The notes under the pieces are model-generated. The model was given only the letters and a program-made list of their open reading frames with translations, ran no database searches and was not told where the DNA came from. Below are positions 7,289 through 16,566 of a DNA stretch of 60,284 bases, in pieces. Origin of the DNA: Candidatus Omnitrophota bacterium. Its GTDB lineage: Bacteria > Omnitrophota > Gorgyraeia > Tantalellales > Tantalellaceae. How positions within the stretch are numbered: position 1 is the first letter of the stretch; each line of letters opens with the position of its first letter. The translations under genes and the position numbers were made by a program. The stretch spans positions 1-60,284 of the forward strand of contig JADGBR010000020.1 in assembly GCA_015231405.1 (NCBI GenBank), in the 5' to 3' direction.

Positions 7289-10200
7289 ATGGATGTGAAA
7301 AATAAAATAATTTCAATAGTTACACTAGTATCTTTTCTCACCGCCGGGATTTCGGATCTTGCCGTTCTCCCGGTCAAGGGCGAGGAAGCTCTTTCTATTG
7401 ATACTTCTGCCGCTGTTTTAAAACCGTTCGATCGCGAAAATTTTATTCTTCCTCAAGATCTGGGCTCGGTAAAAGACAGGCATTTTATAGAGGGCATGCT
7501 GGATGGGGAAAAGAAAATTAAGATCGTCCACATACAGGACGCACATTGTAATTACTGGGCCCAGATAAAGATATCGAAGATACTGGAATATCTCGATAAT
7601 GAATACGGGATCGGCGTCATCAATATGGAAGGCGGTTCGGGAGAGTACGACCTGTCGATATTCAAAAATATCGGTGATAATGGCCTCCGGGGTAAGGTCA
7701 CGGACCGTTTTCTAAAGGAAGGCGCTCTAAACGCCGCGGAATATTACGTTCTGAATAACGGGAGGGGCCATGAATTATGGGGTGTTGAGGATAGAGACTT
7801 ATATAAAAAGAACCTGGAAGTATACAGGAACAGCCTGGCATACAAAGGTAAGATCGATAACGCGCTCGGGGCCATCGATAACGTTCTATTAAGGCTCAAG
7901 GCCGCCATATATAACGCCGGCCTCATAGAGTTCGATACCGTTTACGCGCGTTACAAGAAAGGGACGATCGATCTCAGGGAATATCTCATTTATCTCGTGA
8001 GAAAAGCAGGGGAAAAGGGTGTCGGGACAAAAGACATGGGGAATGTCATTCTTTTGAACCGGATCATCGCGGAAGAAGCCTCGATAGACTTTAAGAAAGC
8101 CAATGCCGAAAGGGATGAGCTCATAGGCCTTTTATCGAAAAAGCTTCCCGTAAAAAAAGTGAAAACGCTTACCGCCAATTCGCTCCGTTTAAGGTCCGGG
8201 GAGCTGGGCCCAAAGGATTTCCACGAATATCTCATGAAAGAAGCGGTTTCCGTAGGCATAGAGAGCGGACCGGCCGAATTGCGGAAATATATGGACTATA
8301 TATCGCTGTACGGGTCCCTCGACAGGGCGAAAATGATGGATGAGTTAGAGACCCTCGAAGGGCGTTTAAGGGAGGGCCTTACGGAGAACGAAGCCCAGAA
8401 AGAGCTCTCCGGGCTATCAAAAGCGAGAGCGCTTCTGGGGAATATTTTCGATTACAGGCTGACGAAGGACGATTATGACCGCTATGTGAAAAACCCTTCC
8501 GCGCTGGATGTCGGAAGATTCACGGATTATTTCAAGGCTCATGCCGGCTCTTACGGGATCGCCTGGGCTCTTCCGGAAAGCGCCGAAATAATGGACGCGG
8601 CCCGTGAGAAGACGGCGATGTTCTTCAAATACTCTTTTGAAAGGGACGACGCGTTCATTAAAGGGCTGAAACTCCCGGCGGATAAGAACAGGCTAGCCGT
8701 TATTATCACCGGAGGTTTCCATTCGGATAATATCTGCCGGCTGTTCCGGTCTAAGGGAATGGATCATGTTTCGATAATGCCGGCTTTCACGTCTCCCGAG
8801 GGATATTCGAACCCTTATTTCGATATCCTCGCGGGTAAGCCCAGCGGTTTTATGGCCCAGATAAGCGCCGCCGTGAGCGGTATGCAGGCGGCTAGCCTCT
8901 GGAACGCGCTCGGGAGGGAGATAGACCCTTGGCGCACCGCGCTTACCGAGGCGGGGGTGAAAGCGTTCGCGAGGATGGCCGTAACGGGAAAGGGCTTTCT
9001 CATAAGGCTGGAAGCAGGAAGCGGCCTCCCTAAAGAAGGGTGGATAGTTTTTAAGGTAGTTTCGGGCGAGCCGCGATGTTATTTTTCGGAAGAGCCGGAC
9101 GCGGATGAAGGAGGAGAGCTTGAAACGTACAGCGCAGCCGATGCGGATGAAATACTGAGAATATTAAACGGCGAGAAGGCCTCCAGGCCCGTACAGGCTG
9201 AAAAGTCCTTTCCGTCACTAATAGGCAAAGTGACGGATCGGACGGGGAATGTGGTCACGAAGTTCTCCATAAATGAAACGCACAAAGAGGTGGTTTTCGA
9301 GTATGAGTATGGCGGGCCGGAGGAGAAACGGCAGGTAGCTGTCCCGAAGGCGGAAGGCGCGGGAGAGAAGACGGACGGTATCGATAGCTTCATAGCGGAT
9401 GTTCTGGCGCGCGGCAATTACCTTTCAGAGGATGAAAAAAGGATGCTGGAAAAATTGCGGGGTGAGATAAACGGATACAAAATAGTGGCGTTAAAGGATA
9501 TCGAAGGCGAACACGGTGAGAGGATACGGGGGGCCGTGGACCCCGGGAAGAAAATAATATATTTGGCCCAAAGCGTGCTGGAAGCGCCTTTAAGCTATAT
9601 ACACGAGTACGGCGAAGGCGAGAGGAGTCCGGAAGGGATGCCGGAGACCATAACCAGGCATACGGCCATGAGGGGCGCGGGTAAGGATGTCCGGAACGCT
9701 TTCCGTGTGATATCGCCTGAACTCCTGAAAGAAGCTGACGCCGAGACAGTTATTAAGCTGATAGAAGACAAAATGAAAGAGAACGCGTTCCTTATCAGCG
9801 CCGCGAGGGATAAAGCCAGCCCCATGACGGAGAGCGAAAAGGCACTCTTAAGATATAACCTCGAAATGGTACGGCGCGGCGCCAAAGGATATGCCGAAAG
9901 TTTCAAACGGTTCGGGTTCGAAGCAGCTCTCTTCGGCATGCAGGACAGGCTCGATCTGTTCAGTAACCTCGTGTTCAGCCGGGGATTATCCGGAGTAAAA
10001 AGCTCGGAAGCAGAGATGAAGGAGAGGACAAAAACCGTTTTCGGAGCGTATCTGAACAGGCCTATCCTGGAAGCCGAGCCGCGTCTGATAGATGAGCTCA
10101 AATTCCTTTTCGAGATCTACGGCAGGGTAAAACTCACTTTCGCGGACGCCTCCGAGTTCAGGAATGGCGACATGATGATAGTCGGTTACGGTAAGACCGG

Positions 10201-13200
10201 ACGCATAAAGGAGGTCAAATGCTCGGGCGACATGACTTATGAGGATATCATAAGCCTTATCGCTTTATTTAAAAGGGACAGAAAGGATCTCAGGGAGGGT
10301 GTCCGGACATTTATGAAGTCGATGACGGGTTATTTCGCGGGATGGTCGGCTTATCTCGAAAATATTCCGGATAAAGAAAGTCTTACGAAGGAAACAAGTC
10401 GCGATCTTACTGACCTAAAAGAGTATTTCGGCCGTCTTGAGGCGAGAGGGCTCGAGGAATTCGGGCTTGATAAAGGCGAGATCGAAGCCATCCCGCTGGA
10501 TGAAAAGACGAGAAGGTCAGTGGAGGAGCATTTACGCGGAGTTGCGGACGGGAACATTTTCGGGGATATGGCCGGTACTTTTGTCGAATACATGAGCGAT
10601 ATCGTCGAGGCGGCGTTGTTGGAGAGCATATATTCCGATTTCCTGTCCATGGCCGAAAATTGGGACAACGACGAGATAAGGGACGGTATGCTATCGAAAG
10701 TCGCTGGGAAAGAAGGGGCCGACAGGCTCATGAGCTGGATCACCGCGACAAAAGAACAGTATCTCCGGCTAAAGGAAGAGATAGGTAATAAAGACAAACC
10801 CGGCTATGATCCCGATAAATTCCAGGCCCAGACGGTCGACCTCGTGAAAAGGATAGGGGCGGTTATCAGAAAAGAGATACCCGATTATCACATAGACAAT
10901 TTTAACCTCACAGACATAGTCGATAAGAACAAGGCGAATTGCGTCGGTTACGCGACGATGTTCTGTCTTATAGCCTCCCAGATAGGCCTCGATGTCATGA
11001 AAACAAGCTTGAAAAGGCAGAATCTCAAGGATGGGACGACCGTTGACTGTCCTCACGCGGCGGCCCTGGCTTATCTGCCCGATGGCGCCGACGGCAAAAA
11101 GAAATTCATGGTAGTAGACGTGACATGGAGGTATTACAGCGACCCTATAGGAGAAGATGTTAAAAGGGTCGTAAGGGCCTATGACGGTATTTCGGAGGAG
11201 TTCGATCTTCCGGTGGAAGCGTCCAAGCACGGCAGGATCGACGCTTTCAGAAATATCAGCGACGGGGTGAGGGATTCTTATTACAGCTGGTCGACATCGG
11301 TGAACGAATACCTGACCAACCCGGAACTTAAAAGGAGGCTGGCGGAAAGGGGCCTCCGGAGGAACCCTCTGAGTGAATATGCCAATTATTTAATGGGTTC
11401 TTACTATGCCGAACAGGTGCCGGTCGGCGATAGCAAATTAAATACTGGGCCCAGGAACGCCGAACTGGCGTTGAGTTATCTCAGAAAGTCAGTGGACATA
11501 AAATTCACTCCCGGCGCTTTTCGGTTGCTGAGAGGTGTCGCTTATCATGTTGATCACGCCAAGGGCAAAGAAGTGGACGCGATGCTCGATGAGGCGCTTA
11601 AAGCTGAAATGCCAAAAAAGGAATACCTGGAACTGTTCGGCGCTTTTCAGCGTCCCTTCGGGGGAAAGGCTCCGGAAGATCATGATAACCAGGCTAAGGT
11701 CCTTGAAAAGGCGCATCAGGTCTTTCCTAAGGATATGGAGATCATAAAATGGCTGGTGCAGACTTACTACGGTGCCTATCGTGAGCTATTTAACTATACA
11801 GAGGACGACAGGCGAAGGAAACAGGAATACAAGGAAAAGATGATCGCTGTCCTGGAAGATTCTCTCAATGTCGATCCGGACTCTTTTGAAGTGTTCACTG
11901 ACTACTATAAGCGGATGGTATCGATATCTCGCGAGGAACGCGATAAAAGTATTATGGACCGTTTCGAGAAAAAATGCCGCGAAATGAAGGCCGATATGCC
12001 TTTCGCCTCGGGGCCGGTGCTGGCACTAATGGATTATTATATCAAGATGGAAACGGCCGAAAGCTATCGGGTAGCTGAAAGACTCGGCAAGGATTATATC
12101 GAACAGGTCCCTCCGGAAGGAGCGGGTGTTCATCGCCAGAACGTGTATATTTTATTGGATGATCTATACGGCGATATAACTGAAGAGGGCCTCAGTAGGA
12201 TGCCTGGGATACTACAGGAAGAAGAAAGGCAAAAAAAGGACAGGCTGGTAGGGACTTACGATGATCTCATAGACTATCTGACGGGTATACTCGCGAAATT
12301 CCCTGAGTCGAACGCCACTATCGAAAGGCTGGCCAGGATACGTACGGATCGGGGAAATTGGGAAAAAGCGGCCGAACTCTGGGAAACGTGGAAAGAAAAG
12401 ACGAAATCCGCGGATAGAAATCTTGTCCTTATGGATTGTTGTTTAAACCTCGGGAAATGGCAGAGGGTAATAGAGCTTGGCGAAGAGTACAGATACGAGA
12501 AAGTCGACGCGCATAACGTTACGGTCATGCAGTATACGGGTATGGCTTACGAGGGCTTAGGCGATATGGCCAGAGCTGTATGGTATTATGAAAGGTATCT
12601 CGCGCTCGCCGCTAACGGCAGGGGAAGCGCCTTCATTAACGAGGATATACAAAAGCGGCTGGATGTGTGCCGGGAGAAACTTGTCGGGGATGTGTTCGCG
12701 CCGGAGGCGGAAGAAGTGGCGAAGCCGGCAGCGGCAGTGAAAGAGAACCCTATCGCGTATTCCCGGGGAATAGGAGGTTACACGGAAGAGCTTGTAAGGG
12801 GCTGCCAGAACATAATCATCGCGAGGACATCAGCGTTCCAGCGCGCGAACCAGGAGAACTGGGGGCGTAAAGCCGCTAGGAAATTCACGAAGGTAGGCGT
12901 AGATACCATGTTCAGGGGTTACGGCGATATAGCGAGCCTTAAAGAGTCGGTTCTCGCGGCGGTCGAGATATTATCGAAATATCCCGATAAGGATATCATG
13001 ATAGACATCAACTATCTGATGGAAAGCGATGACGATAAAGGTTTCGATGAAATGAAGGGATTCATAGAGGGCCTCAAGATACCCCGTGAGATGAAAGACA
13101 GGATACTTCTTCAGAAGGACGTATCGGCGAAGAATTGCGGCTGGAAAATGGACGATTTCAATGTCGACATACTTAAGGTGGTCTCTTTCGGCACGATAAT

Positions 13201-13486
13201 GCTCAATGACAGGAGGCTCGCCAGGTACGCGGATCACCGTGACGAATTCCTCGTCAAGACGAGGCGTGACCTCATAGAGTTCATCGGTAACTGCGGCCTA
13301 GTCTCGGATTTTGACAGGATAGCCGACGAATATTTCGGAGCTGACAGAAAAATGGACCCGGATTCCGTGAAAAAGTTCATGGACGACCTTATTGCCGGAG
13401 CCATATCGCTCCGTCTTACCCCGGTCAATTACGAGGAGATAACCGAATACAACGATTCCATGGAACAGGTCTACCGTTCGTTGTAA
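7289..13486 (+). CDS. Giant exported multidomain protein: ChaN/TraB-like, transglutaminase-like, TPR-like
   Basis: The product is 2,065 aa with an N-terminal signal peptide (hydrophobic core at residues 8-27). Residues about 70-500 contain HIQDAH near 82, NMEGG near 113 and GGFH near 475, a pattern resembling the ChaN/EreA/TraB-TIKI group. Near residue 772 comes HEYGEGE followed by TRHTAM, a possible metal-binding patch. Residues 1210-1280 hold a transglutaminase-like triad: Cys1218 (NCVGYA), His1256 (CPHAAA), Asp1277 (VVDVTW). Residues about 1370-1830 look like TPR-type helical pairs. The last 200 residues form an unrecognised domain ending in VYRSL. GTG at 7295 is an alternative start and sits better relative to AAGAGG. 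I infer periplasmic or surface location; the substrate is unknown. The triad is fairly convincing, the ChaN/TraB assignment less so. Confidence 0.72.
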   Translation: MDVKNKIISIVTLVSFLTAGISDLAVLPVKGEEALSIDTSAAVLKPFDRENFILPQDLGSVKDRHFIEGMLDGEKKIKIVHIQDAHCNYWAQIKISKILEYLDNEYGIGVINMEGGSGEYDLSIFKNIGDNGLRGKVTDRFLKEGALNAAEYYVLNNGRGHELWGVEDRDLYKKNLEVYRNSLAYKGKIDNALGAIDNVLLRLKAAIYNAGLIEFDTVYARYKKGTIDLREYLIYLVRKAGEKGVGTKDMGNVILLNRIIAEEASIDFKKANAERDELIGLLSKKLPVKKVKTLTANSLRLRSGELGPKDFHEYLMKEAVSVGIESGPAELRKYMDYISLYGSLDRAKMMDELETLEGRLREGLTENEAQKELSGLSKARALLGNIFDYRLTKDDYDRYVKNPSALDVGRFTDYFKAHAGSYGIAWALPESAEIMDAAREKTAMFFKYSFERDDAFIKGLKLPADKNRLAVIITGGFHSDNICRLFRSKGMDHVSIMPAFTSPEGYSNPYFDILAGKPSGFMAQISAAVSGMQAASLWNALGREIDPWRTALTEAGVKAFARMAVTGKGFLIRLEAGSGLPKEGWIVFKVVSGEPRCYFSEEPDADEGGELETYSAADADEILRILNGEKASRPVQAEKSFPSLIGKVTDRTGNVVTKFSINETHKEVVFEYEYGGPEEKRQVAVPKAEGAGEKTDGIDSFIADVLARGNYLSEDEKRMLEKLRGEINGYKIVALKDIEGEHGERIRGAVDPGKKIIYLAQSVLEAPLSYIHEYGEGERSPEGMPETITRHTAMRGAGKDVRNAFRVISPELLKEADAETVIKLIEDKMKENAFLISAARDKASPMTESEKALLRYNLEMVRRGAKGYAESFKRFGFEAALFGMQDRLDLFSNLVFSRGLSGVKSSEAEMKERTKTVFGAYLNRPILEAEPRLIDELKFLFEIYGRVKLTFADASEFRNGDMMIVGYGKTGRIKEVKCSGDMTYEDIISLIALFKRDRKDLREGVRTFMKSMTGYFAGWSAYLENIPDKESLTKETSRDLTDLKEYFGRLEARGLEEFGLDKGEIEAIPLDEKTRRSVEEHLRGVADGNIFGDMAGTFVEYMSDIVEAALLESIYSDFLSMAENWDNDEIRDGMLSKVAGKEGADRLMSWITATKEQYLRLKEEIGNKDKPGYDPDKFQAQTVDLVKRIGAVIRKEIPDYHIDNFNLTDIVDKNKANCVGYATMFCLIASQIGLDVMKTSLKRQNLKDGTTVDCPHAAALAYLPDGADGKKKFMVVDVTWRYYSDPIGEDVKRVVRAYDGISEEFDLPVEASKHGRIDAFRNISDGVRDSYYSWSTSVNEYLTNPELKRRLAERGLRRNPLSEYANYLMGSYYAEQVPVGDSKLNTGPRNAELALSYLRKSVDIKFTPGAFRLLRGVAYHVDHAKGKEVDAMLDEALKAEMPKKEYLELFGAFQRPFGGKAPEDHDNQAKVLEKAHQVFPKDMEIIKWLVQTYYGAYRELFNYTEDDRRRKQEYKEKMIAVLEDSLNVDPDSFEVFTDYYKRMVSISREERDKSIMDRFEKKCREMKADMPFASGPVLALMDYYIKMETAESYRVAERLGKDYIEQVPPEGAGVHRQNVYILLDDLYGDITEEGLSRMPGILQEEERQKKDRLVGTYDDLIDYLTGILAKFPESNATIERLARIRTDRGNWEKAAELWETWKEKTKSADRNLVLMDCCLNLGKWQRVIELGEEYRYEKVDAHNVTVMQYTGMAYEGLGDMARAVWYYERYLALAANGRGSAFINEDIQKRLDVCREKLVGDVFAPEAEEVAKPAAAVKENPIAYSRGIGGYTEELVRGCQNIIIARTSAFQRANQENWGRKAARKFTKVGVDTMFRGYGDIASLKESVLAAVEILSKYPDKDIMIDINYLMESDDDKGFDEMKGFIEGLKIPREMKDRILLQKDVSAKNCGWKMDDFNVDILKVVSFGTIMLNDRRLARYADHRDEFLVKTRRDLIEFIGNCGLVSDFDRIADEYFGADRKMDPDSVKKFMDDLIAGAISLRLTPVNYEEITEYNDSMEQVYRSL

Positions 13487-13519
13487 TTCGCGCGAAACGT
13501 GCACAATCAAGTCGACTGA

Positions 13520-14794
13520 CTACGCTTTTACAACTGGAAGTTCGTCCCACCGCGTCGTGACCCTTCCCGACAGGAACCCGCGCCGCATCACCCATTTACG
13601 TTCCCTGCCGTTCGAGGCGAAAGACACCGTGTCCCTCTCCCATTTTTTATTGATGCTGTCCATGGCGCGTGAGAGGTCCTCTTTTTTGCTGTTCCTGTAA
13701 TTCCCGGCGAAGAGGTCAGTTTCCGCGCCTTGAGCGGATGTTATATCCGATATTATGACCCCGCATTTTTTATATGAAAGCCCTTTTCGGAATATGCCTT
13801 CCATGAGGGCCTTTGATATCCTGATGAACGACGATGTGTCCGCGGAAGGCGCCGGTAATCTGCCGGAGGCCATGTTGAAATACGCGTCCTTCCCGAAACT
13901 GCCCGTCGTGATAAAAACTTGGACGGCTGAGGCCACCGAGCCCTCCCTCCTCAGCCTTTCGGAGGCCCTGGTCACGTAGTAGGACAGCGCTTCGTTCATT
14001 TCGGTGAGCGTCGAAACGGGTTTGCCGAAAGACCTGGACGAGACTATCTGTTTCTTCGGCGCGGGCGCTTTTTCAAGAGATAGGCAGGAGATGCCGTTAA
14101 GTTCCATCGCTGTCCTCTCCCCGACGACCGTCATGTGCCTGCGCACCCAGCTCGTATCGGCTTTTTTCAGAGCGTACGCGGTATCTATCCGGTGCTTTCT
14201 CAGGAAATTGGCCCAGCGGAACCCTATGCCCCAGACGTCTTCGATATCTGTCGAGCGAAGTAGCTCATCTATCGTAGCTCCGTCCATTTGTGTGATATCG
14301 AGGACGCCGTTAAGGGATGCGTCATGTTTCGCGCGTTCGTTGGCTATTTTGGCGAGGGTCTTGGTCCCGGCGATACCCAAGGATACGGGGATCCCGGTCC
14401 ATTTTTTTACCGTGTCCCTGATCAAATGCGCGTAGCCCCGGTCCGGGCCCTGGTCGATGCCGTCGAGGAGCAGGAATGCCTCGTCGATCGAGTATATTTC
14501 AATATCCGGGGAAAATTGTCTTAGCGTGTCAATGACCCTTCGTGAAATGTCGCCGTAAAGCGCGTAATTGGAGGAGAATACTTTAACGCCATGCTCTTTC
14601 AACGTTCTTTCGCATTTAAAAAATGGTTCGCCCATTTTTATGCCGAGAGCCTTGGCCTCCTTTGATCGCGAGATGATACATCCGTCGTTATTAGATAATA
14701 CCACTACGGGCCTGTTCTCGAAGGCCGGCGCGAATACCCTTTCGCAGGATACGTAGAAGTTATTACAGTCTACCAGCGCGAAAATATTCTTCAT
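13520..14794 (-). CDS. umuC: DNA polymerase V catalytic subunit (Y family)
   Basis: UmuC-type translesion polymerase of 424 aa (E. coli UmuC is 422). The N-terminus FALVDCNNFYVSCERVF carries the first metal-binding Asp (Asp9), followed by VVLSNNDGCIISRS and the palm motif YSIDEAF (Asp104, Glu105). The C-terminal third contains the little-finger domain and the UmuC-specific tail. With cleaved UmuD it copies past DNA lesions during the damage response. The start codon overlaps the umuD stop (ATGA), so the two are co-translated. The gene converges on the 2,065-aa gene with only 33 nt between the stops and no clear terminator. Confidence 0.95.
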   Translation of the reverse strand: MKNIFALVDCNNFYVSCERVFAPAFENRPVVVLSNNDGCIISRSKEAKALGIKMGEPFFKCERTLKEHGVKVFSSNYALYGDISRRVIDTLRQFSPDIEIYSIDEAFLLLDGIDQGPDRGYAHLIRDTVKKWTGIPVSLGIAGTKTLAKIANERAKHDASLNGVLDITQMDGATIDELLRSTDIEDVWGIGFRWANFLRKHRIDTAYALKKADTSWVRRHMTVVGERTAMELNGISCLSLEKAPAPKKQIVSSRSFGKPVSTLTEMNEALSYYVTRASERLRREGSVASAVQVFITTGSFGKDAYFNMASGRLPAPSADTSSFIRISKALMEGIFRKGLSYKKCGVIISDITSAQGAETDLFAGNYRNSKKEDLSRAMDSINKKWERDTVSFASNGRERKWVMRRGFLSGRVTTRWDELPVVKA

Positions 14795-15237
14795 TTAAGG
14801 CGGTGTATGACGGCCGTTACCACGCCCCATACGATGAGATCCATTTCGGGCGTTATTTTTATGGGTTCGAATTCGGGGTTTTCAGGGACCAGGAACAGGT
14901 CCTTCCGCGATCGTTTCACCCGCTTGACCGTCAATTCGCCGTTAAGAACGGCGATGACTATGTCGTTGTCGACCGCTGAGAGCGACTTATCCACTACCAG
15001 AACGTCCCCGTCGTTTATACCGGAATTTTTCATTGAGTCGCCCGTCACCTTGACAAAATAGGAGGCGGAAGGATGTTTAATGACCAGCTCATTAAGGTCC
15101 AGCTTCTTTTCGATGTGGTCCTCGGCCGGCGAAGGAAAACCCGCGGATATCCTGTCGGTGTAGAAAGGCAACTCTTTTTTTTGAGTCGCGTCTCCGGGTT
15201 TGAACATGGCCAGTTTGATCTGCTCTTTTTTTGGCAT
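14791..15237 (-). CDS. umuD: UmuD-type self-cleaving S24 peptidase
   Basis: The 148-aa protein matches UmuD in length and layout. The cleavage site Ala32-Gly33 sits in RISAGFPSPAED, the catalytic Ser68 in TGDSMK and the catalytic Lys105 in LTVKRVK. There is no DNA-binding domain, which separates it from LexA. RecA-stimulated self-cleavage is expected to produce UmuD', the partner of UmuC. The ribosome binding site AAGGAG lies upstream. A TATAAT box and a perfect inverted repeat, probably an SOS-type operator, lie in front of it. Confidence 0.93.
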   Translation of the reverse strand: MPKKEQIKLAMFKPGDATQKKELPFYTDRISAGFPSPAEDHIEKKLDLNELVIKHPSASYFVKVTGDSMKNSGINDGDVLVVDKSLSAVDNDIVIAVLNGELTVKRVKRSRKDLFLVPENPEFEPIKITPEMDLIVWGVVTAVIHRLK

Positions 15238-15264
15238 GCGTACGCTCCTTTAGTAACTGATCGT

Positions 15265-15304
15265 ATTATACCATATAGTTCCGGGCTGATACCTGTCAGT
15301 ATCA
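15265..15304 (-). promoter_or_regulatory. umuDC promoter with palindromic operator candidate
   Basis: On the minus strand TATAAT (15265-15270) lies 28 nt before the umuD ATG. A perfect inverted repeat, TGATAC-N6-GTATCA (15287-15304), covers the expected -35 position, where a repressor would block polymerase. It differs from the E. coli (CTGT-N8-ACAG) and Bacillus LexA boxes. The assignment rests on position and symmetry only. Confidence 0.6.
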
Positions 15305-15548
15305 CCGGGAAGAAGATAATGAACGGATCGCAGACGCCATAAAACCCCTGGCCCATGCCATGTGTTTGGTCTCGAATAATATGGACAGGCTAAATGAGCT
15401 GGACGCTTTTCTTAAAGGGCAATCCGCTAAGGACATAAATTTTTATAAGAAGATTTTCGAGGTAGCTTTGCCGCCGATCGCCAAATTGAATTACGAAGTA
15501 ATAAAAGAATGTTTTGAGGCTGAAGTTGAGGTGTTAAGGTCCTTGTGA
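15279..15548 (+). pseudogene. Short open frame, possibly a gene remnant or a 62-aa protein
   Basis: The frame is open from 15279 to 15548, but the first ATG is at 15360, giving 62 aa (ends VEVLRSL). The sequence before this ATG also looks protein-like (YHREEDNERIADAIK) but has no usable start codon, and no ribosome binding site precedes 15360. It overlaps the umuDC operator region on the opposite strand. The product looks helical and is not recognised. It may be the tail of a gene broken when umuDC arrived, or a chance frame. The stretch 15549-15688 holds only the AAGGAG of the next gene. Confidence 0.3.
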
Positions 15549-15688
15549 TCTCGGAAAACGCGGTTAAGGGAGCCTGATAATCCGGAAACGCCATCTTATG
15601 TATGGTATTCTCCTAACGCTATTGTAATCTCGTATCGCATTATGTAAACTTAATAATACCCGCATGTGAACCTAAGGAGATAACCCTA

Positions 15689-16051
15689 ATGACTAAGAAG
15701 ATACTGGTTGTCGATGACGAGATAGAAACTACTGATTGCCTGAAAAGCCTTTTTGGCGAGAGGGATTTCGAGGTCATAACCGCTCATAACGGGGAAGAGG
15801 CTGTATTTAAGGCCCAGAAAGAAAGGCCTGACCTCATAATTCTGGATGTTATGATGCCTTCCAGCGATGGTTGTATTATCTGCGGCAGGATAAAAGACGA
15901 TAACAGGCTTCACTCTATACCTATAATAATGCTCACCGCCATGTACTCAATGGAAGATTATTCCCGGGGCCTCGAATCCGGCGCGGACCTTTACATGACC
16001 AAGCCGTATTCCGCAGAAGACCTTCTTAAAAAAGTGAATTCCTTGGTATAG
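15689..16051 (+). CDS. Stand-alone response regulator receiver domain
   Basis: A single 120-aa CheY-like receiver domain with no output domain. The acidic pocket (Asp9, Asp10), phosphorylated Asp53 (LDVMMP), Thr83 (LTAM) and Lys105 (TKPYS) are all present. A good ribosome binding site (AAGGAG) precedes the ATG. No histidine kinase is nearby, so the partner must be encoded elsewhere. It probably relays phosphate or binds a target protein directly. Family identification is firm; the pathway is unknown. Confidence 0.9.
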   Translation: MTKKILVVDDEIETTDCLKSLFGERDFEVITAHNGEEAVFKAQKERPDLIILDVMMPSSDGCIICGRIKDDNRLHSIPIIMLTAMYSMEDYSRGLESGADLYMTKPYSAEDLLKKVNSLV

Positions 16052-16079
16052 GAACTCAATAACGAGAATCCAGAAGATT

Positions 16080-16140
16080 TAAAATTTATCATATCTGGAA
16101 CAACCCTATTCTGAATTCTGGCTTCTGAATTCTGAATTCC
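16080..16140. repeat. Short direct/inverted repeats (GAATTCTG, TTCTGAATTC)
   Basis: The gap 16052-16249 holds overlapping words CTGAATTCTGGCTTCTGAATTC and an upstream complementary CCAGAAG. This could fold into a weak hairpin after the receiver gene. Nothing else is seen before the promoter at 16167. Confidence 0.35.
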
Positions 16141-16166
16141 GTTGCTTAAATTTATTTCCTTTTTTC

Positions 16167-16195
16167 TTGACTTTCTTTTTTGCCGATGTTAAGAT
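16167..16195 (+). promoter_or_regulatory. Promoter for the 68-aa gene
   Basis: TTGACT (16167-16172), 17-nt spacer, TAAGAT (16190-16195), 55 nt before the start codon at 16250. Confidence 0.6.
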
Positions 16196-16249
16196 ATGAC
16201 AAGCTAGGAATTAAAGAAATAAAAAGGCGTGTTAAAAAAGGAGCGGAAA

Positions 16250-16456
16250 ATGCAGATCTTAAGCGCGGGAAAAGATGAGTCGAAGGTCCAGTACAAAACA
16301 ACATTTACGACGTCGGAAGGGATAATTCACAGAGTCGATTTCGACAATAAAGGTCGGATCGAAAATCTTTGTGAATATACCAAGTTCAGTCCGAACCTTA
16401 GCGTAAAGGACCTCGAGACGCTGGTAGTGAGCATTAAAGAAATTATCGGGAATTAA
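16250..16456 (+). CDS. Small uncharacterised protein (68 aa)
   Basis: I start at the ATG at 16250, which is preceded by GGAG with a 6-nt spacer; an upstream in-frame non-ATG start at 16229 would place that site inside the gene. The 68-aa product is soluble, with predicted strands (VQYKTTFTT, GIIHRVDFDN) followed by a helix (VKDLETLVVSIKEII). It has its own good promoter, which supports a real gene. I do not recognise the family. A small regulator or adaptor is possible, but nothing shows this directly. Confidence 0.6.
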   Translation: MQILSAGKDESKVQYKTTFTTSEGIIHRVDFDNKGRIENLCEYTKFSPNLSVKDLETLVVSIKEIIGN

Positions 16457-16566
16457 TATTTCTCGGGCCAAAAGGGCATTGTTTAAAGCCATTTGACCGG
16501 AAGAAAAAGGGATTAGGATAGCCAAATACTTAAGAAGATAAAAAAAGAGTGTAAGACCCGCCAAAG

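Noticed and set aside
14004-14435. 143-residue plus-strand frame inside umuC
   Set aside because: The umuC frame is complete and strongly conserved.
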